DNA of 64,000 bases from Anaerolineae bacterium (GCA_013178165.1 JABLXG010000004.1:310001-374000), one strand, 5' to 3'; positions 35,302 to 45,026 are shown, counted from the first letter of the stretch. The notes: generated by a model from the sequence alone, not told the origin. Numbers and translations: made by a program.

Positions 35302-36140
35302 AGCGAAACGAGCGGGCGTGAGCATGCCGAGTGAGAGATGGGGGCGCCGGTGGTGATAGTAGTCGAGAAAAGCATCGGCATACTGCTGGGCCAGCTCCAA
35401 TTCATCGCCCCGGAACTTGAGAGCGCCAAACTCCTCACGGCGCAGCGTGCCGTTGAAGGCTTCAATGAAAGCCTGTTCGTTCTTCTTGTAAGCCCGCGCG
35501 ATACGATGCTGATCCGCCCAGCGATGCATGCCCTCAGCGCACTCGGCTTTGAATTCTGACCCGCCATCGGTTTGCAGGAGGGACACGCGCCCGAATACCG
35601 CCATCAACTGCTCCAGGGCAACCCGGCCATCGGCGGCCTGTAAGGAGGGGCGCATGACAATCGCCGCTTCGCGGGTGAAGGTGTCAATCGCCGTGTAGGC
35701 GTACACCTCCCCCAGGTTGACGGTATCGACCTGCACCACCTGGCGCGGTCCGGTGGCACGCTGCACCGGCGCACCCTCGGGCTGGCGGTGATGCTTGCGT
35801 AAGACCAGATGGCGCTTGAGAATGCGATAGACCGTGCTGCGGCTGAGGTCAATGCCTTCCTGCGCCAGCACGTACACGACCTTCTCCCCGCAGCAGTCGC
35901 GATACTCCCGCCGGATACTCAATACCCGCTGCACCACATAGCCCGGCGTCTTGCGACTCGGCGTCCTTTCTTCGCCTGCTTGAAATAGGCCACATAGCCC
36001 CGAATGCCCCGCATCCGAATGCCTTTGAGCCAGCGATAGATCGTCGCCCGATGCTTCCCCAGCTGCTCAGCAATCTCATCCACCCTGTGCCCGACTCTCT
36101 TCAATTCCCATGCCACTTGAATCTGTGTTATAGTGTCCAT
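35284..36140 (-). pseudogene. IS481-like transposase, frameshifted
   Basis: ATG 36140 (AGGAG upstream) opens a helix-turn-helix frame, MDTITQIQVAWELKR...RATIYRWLKG, up to YFKQAKKGRR. It then meets TGA after 73 codons. The -1 frame continues as TPSRKTPGYVVQRVLSIRREYRDCCG and carries a full DDE integrase core: Asp in VQVDTVNLG, Asp in LLQTDGGSEF and Glu in EQAFIEAFNGTLRREEF, ending at 35284. Relatives encode both parts as one protein. Both frames overlap by over 100 bases. No strong slippery heptamer is visible (local GCGAAGAAAGGACG), so I favour a real indel over programmed frameshifting. Confidence 0.75.
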
Positions 36141-36195
36141 CGTGCGGCTCCTGTGATTGGGTTGTTTGTCTCGCAACCACAACAACTTTATCACG

Positions 36196-36217
36196 GAGTC
36201 GCATTTCTATTGAGAAT
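36196..36217. repeat. right terminal inverted repeat of the IS
   Basis: GAGTCGCATTT then GAGAAT, the inverse of the left end at 35278-35301. Confidence 0.8.
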
Positions 36218-36421
36218 ACTGCGCCCGCAGTAGCGCGGCAATGCAGGCGGTGAGCGCAAGGCGCAGATAGCGGGGAAGAGGTCGTCCGCTGGTGGAGAGA
36301 CGAGGGTGATACCCCTCAGCGGTTCCCCTGCCCTCTCCTATAGCGTTTGCCGCCTGGGTTGCTGACCGGCCTTGCCCGTACGTTAAGGCTGGTCCGATAG
36401 CCGGTCGCAGCGGGGCTGTGC

Positions 36422-36427
36422 TAAAAT
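36422..36427 (+). promoter_or_regulatory. extended -10 upstream of the large histidine kinase
   Basis: TGCTAAAAT is an extended -10 about 80 bases before the gene; the 17-spaced -35 is poor. The rest of 36218-36508 shows no other signal. Confidence 0.45.
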
Positions 36428-36508
36428 GAGGCCGGATTGACCGGTGGCCTGCCATCCGGAGCTGTGGTGCGCATGATTGATAGGGGTTGACGGAGCTTGT
36501 CCACACTG

Positions 36509-39500
36509 ATGCAGACGACAGGAGCGATCACAGGACGACGAGTAAGAGTCACCGCCGGTCGTGCGCTGGCGCTGGTGATGCTGGCTGGCACGGCGGCGCT
36601 GTTGATCGTCTACGCTGTGCTGGCGGTGAACTGGCAGCGTAGCCCCTACCTGGGTGTGTTGCTGGCCCCGGACGGGACAGTCGCGCCGGCCTATTCGCTG
36701 GCCCAGGTGCCTGCGCCGGCGGAAGCGGCCAGCCTGCGAATCGGCGACCGGGTCATAGCCATAGCGGATCAGACCCTGCTGCCGGATCACCGCAGCGTTC
36801 GCGACTGCTTGAGCGCTGCGCTGGCCGGTCATCAGCCCGGCGACGCCATTCCGCTGGTCTTCGAACGCCCGGTTACCATGGATGAGCCGATCCCGGCGGG
36901 TTGCACCGGCAACAGCGGCGTTCTCCGCTGCACTGTGGCCGTGACGTTGACGGTGTACCCGGCGGTTGATTTCGTCGTCCAGTTCGGATTGAGCTGGCTG
37001 GTGGGGCTGGCGGCCCTGGGCACGGCTGCTGTAGTGGTGGCACGGGGATGGGGGCGTGAGGCGGCCCGTCTGGTGGCACTCATGCTCATGGTACTGGCGG
37101 TTGTTTCAGCCGGGGTCTTTGACCTGCAGACGGCGCGCCAGCTTAGCCCGCAGGTTACACCGCTGGTGCTGACCCTGCTTGGCGGAGTGCTGCTGGGGCT
37201 GGCGCTGAATTTTCCGGCCCGGCTGTCCATCGTGCGCCGCCGTCCAGCGGTGCAGATCATCCCGGTGCTGGCGACGCTGGTCGTGGCGCTGGTCCTGTTC
37301 GCTTTGCCGGAGGGCGATCTGGGCGGGCGACTGGCGACCGGCGCTGGCTGGGCGGTGGCTGGTGTAGTCGGCTTGGCGGGGACGCAATGGTGGCGGATGC
37401 GGCGGGCCATCTCCCCGACGCTGCGCAGCCAGAGCGCGCTGGTGTTGCTCAGCCTGTTGCTGGCTCTGGTTCCAGTCCTGGTATGGGCGCTCAGTGTCGG
37501 GCTGCGGTTGAGCTTCTTCAGGCAAAGCCTGGGTTTTCATATTGCGCTGGTGACGCCATTCCTGCTGCTTCCGCCTGCGGCGATGCTCTACGCGCTGGCC
37601 CAGGATGTTTCGGCACGCGGTGATCGCCTGATCAGCCAGAGCATCGTCTATGGTACGCTGGCGCTGCTGATCACGCTGGGCTACGGCCTGCTGGTGACCG
37701 GCGTGACCCTGCTGACCGGCTCTGTAGTGCAGGTCAACAATCCGCTGGTCGTTGCCGCGACGCTCTTTCTGGCGGCGGTGGCGTTCGGCCCGTTGCGCAA
37801 CATGCTGGAGCGACAGGTGGAGCAAGCTTACTACCGCACCCGGCGCCGCTACCGGGAGCGCGTAGAGCAACTGGGACGGGACCTGACCCATGCAACGTCA
37901 CTGGGCGAGATTGTGGCGGCGATCCGCGCCCAGATCGACTCCACGCTGGCGCCCACCCACAGCTTTCTGTTCTTCCCCCATGATTCGCTGGCCCAGCTGG
38001 TAGCTTATGGCGAACCTTCCCCGGAGACCGATATCCGCTTCGCCCTAGGCAGCCCGTTGTTGCGCTTTCTGGCAGCCCGCCAGGAAGCCCTGTACCTGGA
38101 CACCGATGATGGTCTGCCGGCGGAGGCGGTCAGTGAGCGCTCGCGGCTGGCCGTGCTGGGTGCGCCGGTGCTGATCGCATTGCGGGGGCACGAGCGCCTG
38201 AGCGGTCTGCTGGCTGTAGGGCCGCGCCGGAGCGGGGAGCGCTACACCTTTGACGATCTGGCTTTCCTGCAGTCGCTGGCCGACCAGGCCGCGCTGGCAG
38301 TAGAACGTGTTCAGGTGGTGGCCAGCCTGGAACAGCGCATGCGGGAGATGAATGTGCTGGGGCAGGTGGCTCAGGCGGCCAACTATGCAACGGACTTTGA
38401 CCAGCTGCTATGGCAGCTCTACAACCAGATTAACCTGCTGGTCAGGGCACCGCACTTTGTCATTGCCCTGCGTGATCCCAATACCGACGAGCTGTACTAC
38501 GCGATCGTGGTGGAAGAGGGCCAGCGGCGGGCGGAATACGAAGGTATTCGCTGGCGGATGGGGCGCGATCTGCTCAGCGAGATTGTCCGTGGTGGGCAGC
38601 CAATCCGCCTGGAGGACTACGGGGCAGAACTGCAGCGGCGCGGACACAGCGCTCCATATGACAACACGGATCTGAAGGCCTGGATCGGCGTGCCGCTCAG
38701 CGGGCCAGCCGGGCCGCTGGGGGTGATGAGTGTGGGCAGTCGCGGCCCCGGCCTGACTTACAGTGATGAACAACTGCGTGTTCTGTGGCAGGTGGCCGAT
38801 CAGGCCGCGGTCGCCATCGACAAGGCGCGGTTGTTCCGGGAAACGGAAACGCGTGCCCGGCAATTGACGGCGCTTAATGAGATCAGCCGGGAACTGGCAA
38901 CAGTGTTTCATGATAGTGAACGCCTGCTGGAACTGATCACCGAGAGCGCAGTGGAGATTCTGGAGGCGGAGGCCGGCTCGCTGCTGATGGTTGTCCCCGA
39001 CACCCAGGAGCTGGAATTCAAAGTGGTGATTGGCAGCCAGGCCCAGTCGCTGGTTGGGACGCGCCTGCCACCGGGGACAGGGCTGGTGGGCACAGTCGCC
39101 GACCGCGGCGAGCCGATCATCGTCAATGACGCTACCCGCGACCCGCGCTGGTTCTCCGGCGTGGATCGCAACCTGGATTTCCGCACCTCGACCGTGCTGG
39201 CTGCGCCGCTGATCGGCAACAGCGGCGTGATCGGTGTGCTGGAGGTGATCAACAAGCGGGATGGTGGCGTGTTTGTGGAAGACGATCGGCGGTTGCTGGT
39301 GGCGTTCGCCGGGCAGGCTTCGATCGCCATTGAGAACGCCCGCCTGTTCCAGATGACTGACGAGCAGCTGGCGGCCCGCGTGGACGAACTGGACACCATG
39401 CAGCGGATCGACCGCGAGTTGAACGAAACGCTCAAGCTGGAGCGTGTCATGGGCATCACCCTGGAATGGGCGATGCGGGAAAGCGCCGCCACCGCTGGCG

Positions 39501-40621
39501 CGCTGGGCATGCTGGTGACTGAGCCGTATGGCCTGCGGGTGATGGTGCACCAGGGTTACCCGCCGGAGACTTTTGCTGGAGACCGTCTGTGGCCGCTGGA
39601 GCGGGGCTGCCTGGAACGGGTGGCCCGCACCGGCCAGCCGGAGGTGGTTTCGGATGTCCTGCTGGATGCTGAGGGAACGGCGATTCTGCCGGGTGCGCGT
39701 TGCCAGATGGTGGTGCCGCTCTTCAGTGAGGGGCAGGTGAGCGGCCTGATCCTGCTGGAGAGCGTGGAGGAAAACGCCTTCAGCCTGCTGCACCTGGACT
39801 TCATCTCCCGTCTGGCCGAACACGCTAGCCCGGCCCTGGCCAACGCTATCCTGCTCTCGCAGCTTGAGCAGGCCAACGAAGCCCGCAGCGAATTCGTGGG
39901 CTTTGTGGCTCATGAACTGAAGACGCCCATGACCAGCATCCAGGGCTTTGCTGACCTGTTGCTGGGCGGCGTGGTAGGACCGCTGAACGAACAGCAGAAG
40001 CGCTTCCTGAGCACGATCCGCTCCAATATTGAGCGCATGAACACGCTGGTCAGCGACCTCAATGACGTGACCAAGCTGCAGACCAACCGGATGTCGATGG
40101 ACAAAACGGCCATCGATTTCCGGGAAGTCGTGCTGGAAACGTTGCGACCCCTGCAGAACCAGATCGATGGTAAGCAACAGACCGTTCGCCTGGAACTGGC
40201 CAGCGCACTCCCTTTGATCTGGGCCGACCAGAACCGTATGATCCAGGTTCTGACCAACCTGATTACCAACGCCAACAAGTACACGCCCGCCGGTGGCGAG
40301 ATTGTGATTCACGCCGCGCCATCCCGCAATCACTGGGATTCTACCGGCGCGCCGGAAGTGCTGCACATTTACGTCAAGGATAACGGGATCGGCATCAGCC
40401 AGGAAGATCAGGCCCGGCTCTTCACGCCGTACTTCCGTACCACCAACCCGCAGGCCATGGAACAGCCGGGCACCGGGCTGGGGCTGGTCATCGTGCGCGG
40501 CATTGTGGAGCAGCACGGCGGGCGTATCTGGGTGGAAAGCCAGCCGGGCCAGGGGTCTACCTTCCACCTGACCGTCCCGCTGGCTTCCGCCGTCCCGGAG
40601 GCGCAGGCCCGCGTCAGCTGA
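36509..40621 (+). CDS. membrane histidine kinase with PDZ-like and multiple GAF domains
   Basis: A 1370-residue sensor kinase (TTG 36497 is an alternative start, but GGAG is too close to it). Order: one helix (about 12-35); a PDZ-like fold (about 45-100, with ASLRIGDRVIAI); about eight to nine membrane helices (150-435); a short coiled segment; three to four GAF-type domains (about 475-1110, the third with GTRLPPGTGLVGTVADRGEPI). Then come HisKA with the phospho-acceptor His in V-A-H-E-L-K-T-P (near 1135) and HATPase_c (N box NLITNANKYTPAGG, G1 DNGIGIS, G2 GTGLGL). No receiver domain and no adjacent response regulator, so its partner is elsewhere. A good terminator follows. Confidence 0.88.
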   Translation: MQTTGAITGRRVRVTAGRALALVMLAGTAALLIVYAVLAVNWQRSPYLGVLLAPDGTVAPAYSLAQVPAPAEAASLRIGDRVIAIADQTLLPDHRSVRDCLSAALAGHQPGDAIPLVFERPVTMDEPIPAGCTGNSGVLRCTVAVTLTVYPAVDFVVQFGLSWLVGLAALGTAAVVVARGWGREAARLVALMLMVLAVVSAGVFDLQTARQLSPQVTPLVLTLLGGVLLGLALNFPARLSIVRRRPAVQIIPVLATLVVALVLFALPEGDLGGRLATGAGWAVAGVVGLAGTQWWRMRRAISPTLRSQSALVLLSLLLALVPVLVWALSVGLRLSFFRQSLGFHIALVTPFLLLPPAAMLYALAQDVSARGDRLISQSIVYGTLALLITLGYGLLVTGVTLLTGSVVQVNNPLVVAATLFLAAVAFGPLRNMLERQVEQAYYRTRRRYRERVEQLGRDLTHATSLGEIVAAIRAQIDSTLAPTHSFLFFPHDSLAQLVAYGEPSPETDIRFALGSPLLRFLAARQEALYLDTDDGLPAEAVSERSRLAVLGAPVLIALRGHERLSGLLAVGPRRSGERYTFDDLAFLQSLADQAALAVERVQVVASLEQRMREMNVLGQVAQAANYATDFDQLLWQLYNQINLLVRAPHFVIALRDPNTDELYYAIVVEEGQRRAEYEGIRWRMGRDLLSEIVRGGQPIRLEDYGAELQRRGHSAPYDNTDLKAWIGVPLSGPAGPLGVMSVGSRGPGLTYSDEQLRVLWQVADQAAVAIDKARLFRETETRARQLTALNEISRELATVFHDSERLLELITESAVEILEAEAGSLLMVVPDTQELEFKVVIGSQAQSLVGTRLPPGTGLVGTVADRGEPIIVNDATRDPRWFSGVDRNLDFRTSTVLAAPLIGNSGVIGVLEVINKRDGGVFVEDDRRLLVAFAGQASIAIENARLFQMTDEQLAARVDELDTMQRIDRELNETLKLERVMGITLEWAMRESAATAGALGMLVTEPYGLRVMVHQGYPPETFAGDRLWPLERGCLERVARTGQPEVVSDVLLDAEGTAILPGARCQMVVPLFSEGQVSGLILLESVEENAFSLLHLDFISRLAEHASPALANAILLSQLEQANEARSEFVGFVAHELKTPMTSIQGFADLLLGGVVGPLNEQQKRFLSTIRSNIERMNTLVSDLNDVTKLQTNRMSMDKTAIDFREVVLETLRPLQNQIDGKQQTVRLELASALPLIWADQNRMIQVLTNLITNANKYTPAGGEIVIHAAPSRNHWDSTGAPEVLHIYVKDNGIGISQEDQARLFTPYFRTTNPQAMEQPGTGLGLVIVRGIVEQHGGRIWVESQPGQGSTFHLTVPLASAVPEAQARVS

Positions 40622-40635
40622 CTCCGCTTACCCCG

Positions 40636-40675
40636 GCGGCCCGCTGCGCCGTGATTGGTCCAGCGGGCCGCTTTT
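40636..40675 (+). terminator. intrinsic terminator of the large histidine kinase gene
   Basis: GCGGCCCGCTG (40636-40646) pairs perfectly with CAGCGGGCCGC (40661-40671), then TTTT. Confidence 0.88.
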
Positions 40676-40764
40676 GATTCGCCGTCTGGGGCGGATCATG
40701 GTGCAGGCCCCGCCGGGAATGGCAGGGCCTGCGGTGGGAGGGAGAAGCGTCGGCTGGACGGCTG

Positions 40765-42147
40765 TCAGCCGATGGTCGCTACCGGGATCTGCGGCAGGCT
40801 GGCCTGCGCCCGCTGGACTTCCTCAACCGGGTATTCATAGTCTTCCAGTTCGCCGTTGAGATAGGCCTGGTAGGACGACATGTCGAAGAAGCCATGCCCG
40901 CTCAGGTTGAAGAGAATCACGCGCTCCTTGCCCTCAGCCTTCGCTTCCAGCGCCTGATCGATGGCGGCGCGGACGGCATGAGCGCTCTCCGGGGCGGGCG
41001 TGATGCCCTCGGCGCGGGTGAAGGTCACCGCCGCCTCAAAGACCGGGTTCTGGTGGTAAGCGACGGCCTCGATGATGCCCTGTTCGTGCAACAGGCTGAC
41101 CAGCGGGGCCATGCCGTGATAGCGCAGGCCACCAGCGTGGATGCCCGCCGGGACAAAGCCATGGCCAAGAGTGTACATCTTGACCAGTGGCGTCATCTGC
41201 ACGGTGTCGCCGAAGTCGTAGGCGTAGACGCCCTTGGTCATGCTGGGGCAGGCCATCGGCTCAACAGCCAGGAAACGCGCCCGGCGGCCGTTGGTCAGAT
41301 GCTCCCGGATGAACGGGAAGAGCAACCCGGCCATGTTGCTGCCGCCACCGGCGCAACCAATCACGATGTCCGGGTAATCGTCAGCCAGGGCCATCTGTAG
41401 CAGGGCCTCCTCGCCGACGACCGTCTGGTGCAGCAGCACATGATTGAGTACGCTGCCCAGACTGTACTTGGTGTCGGGGTTCTTGGCGGCGACTTCTACC
41501 GCCTCGCTGATGGCAATGCCCAGGCTGCCGGGGCTATCGGGGTCTTCCGCCAGGATCTTGCGCCCGGCATCGGTCAGGTTCGTGGGGCTGGCATGGACTT
41601 TCGCGCCGAAGGTTTCCATCAGACTGCGGCGGTAGGGCTTCTGATGGTAGCTGACCTTGACCATGAAAACCTCAACCTCGATCCCGAACATGGCCCCGGC
41701 CATCGCCAGCGATGATCCCCACTGGCCCGCGCCGGTTTCGGTAGCGATCTTGCGGATGCCTTCCTCACGGTTATAGAAGGCCTGGGCAATGGCCGTGTTG
41801 GGTTTGTGGCTGCCAACCGGGCTGGCGCCCTCGTACTTGTAGTAGATGCGGGCGGGGGTATCCAGCGCCTGTTCCAGCCGCCGGGCGCGGAACAGCGGCG
41901 ATGGCCGCCACTGACGATAAATGTCCCGCACTGGCTCCGGGATTTCGATGTAACGCTCGGTGCTGACTTCTTGCAGGATCAGCGCCATCGGGAAGAGCGG
42001 GGCCAGGTCATCCGGGCCGACCGGCTGGCGGGTGGCAGGATGCAGGACAGGGGCGGGTGGTACGGGCAGGTCGGGGACAATGTTGTACCATGCCCGCGGG
42101 AGCTGGTCTTCGGTCAGGACGTATTTGACGTGCTTCTTGTCAGGCAT
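40765..42147 (-). CDS. trpB: TrpB2-type tryptophan synthase beta chain
   Basis: PLP enzyme joining indole and L-serine to make tryptophan. It has 460 residues, longer than classic TrpB1 (~400) and typical of TrpB2, with the N-terminal extension [29 protein letters not shown] precedes ATG 42147. The PLP lysine lies in [11 protein letters not shown] near residue 112, and the phosphate-binding [11 protein letters not shown] near 266. No trpA or other trp gene is next to it. Control by a tRNA-Trp T-box upstream supports a tryptophan role. Confidence 0.9.
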   Translation of the reverse strand: MPDKKHVKYVLTEDQLPRAWYNIVPDLPVPPAPVLHPATRQPVGPDDLAPLFPMALILQEVSTERYIEIPEPVRDIYRQWRPSPLFRARRLEQALDTPARIYYKYEGASPVGSHKPNTAIAQAFYNREEGIRKIATETGAGQWGSSLAMAGAMFGIEVEVFMVKVSYHQKPYRRSLMETFGAKVHASPTNLTDAGRKILAEDPDSPGSLGIAISEAVEVAAKNPDTKYSLGSVLNHVLLHQTVVGEEALLQMALADDYPDIVIGCAGGGSNMAGLLFPFIREHLTNGRRARFLAVEPMACPSMTKGVYAYDFGDTVQMTPLVKMYTLGHGFVPAGIHAGGLRYHGMAPLVSLLHEQGIIEAVAYHQNPVFEAAVTFTRAEGITPAPESAHAVRAAIDQALEAKAEGKERVILFNLSGHGFFDMSSYQAYLNGELEDYEYPVEEVQRAQASLPQIPVATIG

Positions 42148-42310
42148 GAGGTTCCTCCTCCGGTCCAGAAGCGGTGTGGCGAAAAACGCGCTAGGCGTGT
42201 GGGCCGCGCCGGAGACCTTGCACAGTAGCGGCACTCGCCCGGCATGGCGACCCATGACGAGGACGAGTGCCGTACAGACAGTGGCCCGGCCCCGTGCAAC
42301 GCGTGACCGG

Positions 42311-42345
42311 AAACAAAAAGCCCATCCTCAGTAAAGAGGACGGGC
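42311..42345 (-). terminator. T-box-controlled terminator
   Basis: Ten-base stem with one mismatch, then TTTTTGTTT. It competes with the antiterminator formed by the T-box sequence. Confidence 0.9.
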
Positions 42346-42563
42346 CTGCCTGACGAACCCGCGGTGCCACCTCGCTTGGGATCAATCGCCCGATTGACCC
42401 CCACTCTTGGCCGTATAACGGCGGCTAACCCGGCGCGGGATTCTCCCCCGCGCGACTCCCCGGCCCATTCGGCGCTCGCTCGCACGCCGGCCCTTGCAGC
42501 CCATGGAGCCTGGCTCTCTGGGAGGAGCGTGGCGCTTACTCTTCCGGTTCACAGTCGCTGATC
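42311..42563 (-). promoter_or_regulatory. T-box riboswitch, tRNA-Trp specific
   Basis: Stem I base GCGACT (42553-42558) pairs with AGTCGC (42452-42457), and CCGG with CCGG inside it. The specifier loop has AGUA on its 5' side and GAA-UGG on its 3' side; UGG (42465-42467) is the Trp codon. The T-box GAGGTGGCACCGCG is at 42360-42373. Its UGGC (42366-42369) would pair with the acceptor end of a tRNA whose discriminator base is G, as in bacterial tRNA-Trp. The terminator GCCCGTCCTC/GAGGATGGGC with TTTTTGTTT is at 42311-42345. Uncharged tRNA-Trp should turn on the gene. Confidence 0.93.
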
Positions 42564-42578
42564 TATGCAGTTGAAAAC

Positions 42579-42607
42579 ATGATAGCCACCTGTGCGGGGT
42601 CTGTCAA
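42579..42607 (-). promoter_or_regulatory. promoter of the T-box / trpB transcript
   Basis: Perfect TTGACA (42602-42607), 17 bases, TATCAT (42579-42584). Transcription would begin near 42572, just before stem I. Confidence 0.9.
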
Positions 42608-42637
42608 GCAATTGGCGGGACAATTCGGATTGAAAAG

Positions 42638-42677
42638 GGAAAGAAAAGCGCCGGGGAAGGGGGGATTTCCCCGGCGC
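42638..42677 (-). terminator. intrinsic terminator of the pyruvate dehydrogenase operon
   Basis: On the minus strand GCGCCGGGGAAA pairs with TCCCCGGCGC, followed by TTTTCTTT. It lies 23 bases after the E2 stop and shields the trpB promoter. Confidence 0.9.
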
Positions 42678-42699
42678 ATAAACGGACTACGTCAATGCC

Positions 42700-44028
42700 T
42701 TAGATCAGCAGGCTCATCGGATTCTCGATCAGCTTCTTCATTTCTTGCAGGAAACGGGCCGCCTCTGCGCCGTCGCTGATGCGATGATCAACGCTAATGG
42801 TGACCTTCATGCGCCAGCTGACGCCAAGCGTTCCATCAGGCTGCACGACCGGCACCTGTTTGGCCGCACCAATGGCCAGGATGCCGGCCTCCGGCGGGTT
42901 AATGATGGCGATGAACTGGTCGACGTCATACGGCCCCAGATTGCTGATGGTGAAGGTGGCGCCTTCGATCTCTTCTGGTTTGACCTTGCCATCGCGGGCA
43001 CGGGCGACCATGTCCTTGTTCTGGGCGGCCATGGTGCCCAGGGCGGTTCGGTCGGCGTCGCGGGCGACGACGTTGATCAGACCCTCCTCCAGCGCAACAG
43101 CAATACCGATATGGATGCGCTTGTGGCGGACGATCCGGTCGCCGTAGAAGTGGCTGTTGAGGTTGGGGAACTTGCGCAGCGTCAGGGCGGTCGCTTTGAC
43201 GATCATGTCGTTGACGCTGATCTTGGCTGCGCCTTCCTCCAGACTGGCGTTAAGCTGCTGGCGCAGCTTGAGCAGCGCCTCGACGTCCATCTCTGTGGTG
43301 ACATAGAAGTGTGGAACCTGCTGCTTGGCTTCGACCATGCGCCGTCCAATGCGACCGCGCAGTTTGCTGGTCGGGATGACCTCGATATCGGGGCCTTCCG
43401 GCAGGGGGCCGAAAGATGGCGGCGGTGTGACCGGGGCGGCGGAAGGCGCGGCTGCGGGCGCCACTGCGGGCGCCGTTACCGGTGCGGGAGCAGCCTTCGG
43501 CAGGGCAGCGGGAGCCTGCACGGGTGCGAACCCTTCAACATCACGCCGGACGATCCGTCCGCCGGGGCCGCTGCCCGGAATCTGGCTGAGGTCAAGACCT
43601 TTATCCCTGGCGATGCGGCGGGCCAGCGGGCTGGCCTTGACGCCGCCGGGCAGTTGGCCGTCGCCTGCTTTCACCTGCACCGCTACAGCGGGTTGAGTCG
43701 GGGCCGCGGCAGGAGCTTCCGCCGGGGCAGGTTCGGGCGCTACTTCAGGGGTTGGCCTGGCGGCAGGGGCGGCGCCTGCCGTCGCTTCGCCAGGCTCGCC
43801 GACCAGGGCGATATCCGTGCCGACCGGGACAACGTCACCTTCGTTGACCAGGTGCTTGAGGATGGTGCCGGAGGCGGTGGTTTCGATCTCGATGGTGGCT
43901 TTGTCCGTCTCGATCTCAGCGATGACATCACCCTTGTTGATCGGATCGCCGACCTTCTTCACCCAGCGCACCAGCGTACCTTCTGCCATGTCAAAGCCCA
44001 GCTTGGGCATCTGAATGGTTTCGGCCAT
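42700..44028 (-). CDS. pdhC: dihydrolipoamide acetyltransferase (E2 of pyruvate dehydrogenase)
   Basis: Core subunit that transfers the acetyl group from lipoamide to CoA. It has 442 residues. One lipoyl domain (about 1-76) with Lys in E-I-E-T-D-K-A-T-I near 43; an Ala/Pro/Val linker; the peripheral-subunit-binding domain (about 130-170, KASPLARRIARDKGLDL and GPGGRIVRRDVE); a second Ala/Pro linker; and the catalytic domain with active-site H-R-I-S-D-G near 413. The start overlaps the E1 beta stop (TAATG). E3 is absent here. Confidence 0.94.
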   Translation of the reverse strand: MAETIQMPKLGFDMAEGTLVRWVKKVGDPINKGDVIAEIETDKATIEIETTASGTILKHLVNEGDVVPVGTDIALVGEPGEATAGAAPAARPTPEVAPEPAPAEAPAAAPTQPAVAVQVKAGDGQLPGGVKASPLARRIARDKGLDLSQIPGSGPGGRIVRRDVEGFAPVQAPAALPKAAPAPVTAPAVAPAAAPSAAPVTPPPSFGPLPEGPDIEVIPTSKLRGRIGRRMVEAKQQVPHFYVTTEMDVEALLKLRQQLNASLEEGAAKISVNDMIVKATALTLRKFPNLNSHFYGDRIVRHKRIHIGIAVALEEGLINVVARDADRTALGTMAAQNKDMVARARDGKVKPEEIEGATFTISNLGPYDVDQFIAIINPPEAGILAIGAAKQVPVVQPDGTLGVSWRMKVTISVDHRISDGAEAARFLQEMKKLIENPMSLLI

Positions 44029-45011
44029 TAGAGCACCTCTTTCACAGCTTTGACGACTTTCTGCGCGTCGGGCAGGGCCATCAGCTCGATGTTAGCGGCG
44101 TAGGGCAGCGGCTGATCCATGGCGCTGACGCGCCTGACCGGCGCATCCAGGTAGTCAAAGACCTGCTCCTGTAACTGGGCCGCTACTTCCGCGCCGACAT
44201 TGAACATCGGCAGCGATTCTTCCACAATGACCGCCCGGTTGGTCTTTTTGACACTCTCAAAGACCGGCTCCAGGTCCAGGGGGCGCAACCAGCGCAGGTC
44301 GATGATCTCCGCTTCGATGCCTTCCTGGGCCAGCATCTCCGCCGCCTGCGTCGACCATTCCAAGCCCTTCTGGTAAGTCACGATGGTGACATCTTTGCCA
44401 GTGCGCTTGATGTCGCTCTTGCCGATCGGCAGAAGGAAATCCGGGTCGTCCACAGGGACAGGGCTGCGGCGCTGGAGCATGGTTGAATGCTCCACAAATA
44501 GTACCGGGTTGTCATCACGGATGGCGGCCTTGAGCATCCCTTTGGCGTCGTAGGCTGTGCCCGGCACAGCCACATACATGCCGGGGAAGTGAGCGAAGAT
44601 CACCTCCGGCGCATGGGAGTGGGTGGCGGCGAGTTGCTTGCCGCCGCCGGTTGTCGTCCGGATAACTAGGGGGACAGTGAACTGGCCATTGAACATGTAA
44701 CGCACCTTGGCCATGTGGTTGACGATGGCGTCCATGGCGACAAAGGCGAAGTTGATGGTCATGATCTCGGCGACCGGGCGCAGACCAGCCATCGCCGCGC
44801 CAACAGCAGCCCCGGCGATGACCATCTCGGAGATGGGTGTATCGCGCACGCGGCGGGCGCCAAACTCGTCCAGGAAGCCGCGGGTCACCGCATAAGTGCC
44901 GCCCCAGACGCCGACTTCCTCGCCCATGATAAAGACACGCTCGTCACGCAGCATCTCTTCCCGTAGGGCGCTGCTGAGCGCCTCACGGATGGTGATGATT
45001 TTCTCGGTCAT
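44028..45011 (-). CDS. pdhB: pyruvate dehydrogenase E1 component, beta subunit
   Basis: A 327-residue transketolase-like beta subunit that completes the thiamine-diphosphate active site. ATG 45011 has AGGTG about 10 bases upstream; a GTG nine bases earlier is possible. Motifs: VFIMGEEVGVWGGTYAVTRGFLDEFG, RVRDTPISEMVIAGAAVGAAMAG, and VIVEESLPMFNVGAEVAAQLQE near the C terminus. Sixteen bases after the E1 alpha stop; one operon with E1 alpha and E2. Confidence 0.94.
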   Translation of the reverse strand: MTEKIITIREALSSALREEMLRDERVFIMGEEVGVWGGTYAVTRGFLDEFGARRVRDTPISEMVIAGAAVGAAMAGLRPVAEIMTINFAFVAMDAIVNHMAKVRYMFNGQFTVPLVIRTTTGGGKQLAATHSHAPEVIFAHFPGMYVAVPGTAYDAKGMLKAAIRDDNPVLFVEHSTMLQRRSPVPVDDPDFLLPIGKSDIKRTGKDVTIVTYQKGLEWSTQAAEMLAQEGIEAEIIDLRWLRPLDLEPVFESVKKTNRAVIVEESLPMFNVGAEVAAQLQEQVFDYLDAPVRRVSAMDQPLPYAANIELMALPDAQKVVKAVKEVL

Positions 45012-45026
45012 TCCGCTCACTCACCT

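Larger units (their letters stand above)
35278..36217 (-). mobile_element. IS481-like insertion sequence (about 940 bp)
   Basis: It contains one transposase locus flanked by imperfect terminal inverted repeats: ATTCTC...AAATGCGACTC at the left (35278-35301) and its inverted copy at the right (36196-36217). The inner eleven bases (AAATGCGACTC) are identical and the outer six (ATTCTC) match, with a small length difference between. No clear target-site duplication was found. It lies between the mutase leader and the large histidine kinase gene. Confidence 0.85.

Noticed and set aside
36207-36506. A minus-strand open frame next to the IS, possibly the tail of a gene cut by the insertion
   Set aside because: Only the last ~20 residues look protein-like; the rest is random, and no matching half exists on the other side of the IS.
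38408-40567. A 719-codon open frame antisense to the large histidine kinase
   Set aside because: His/Gln-rich composition typical of the antisense of a GC-rich gene; no ribosome site or domain.
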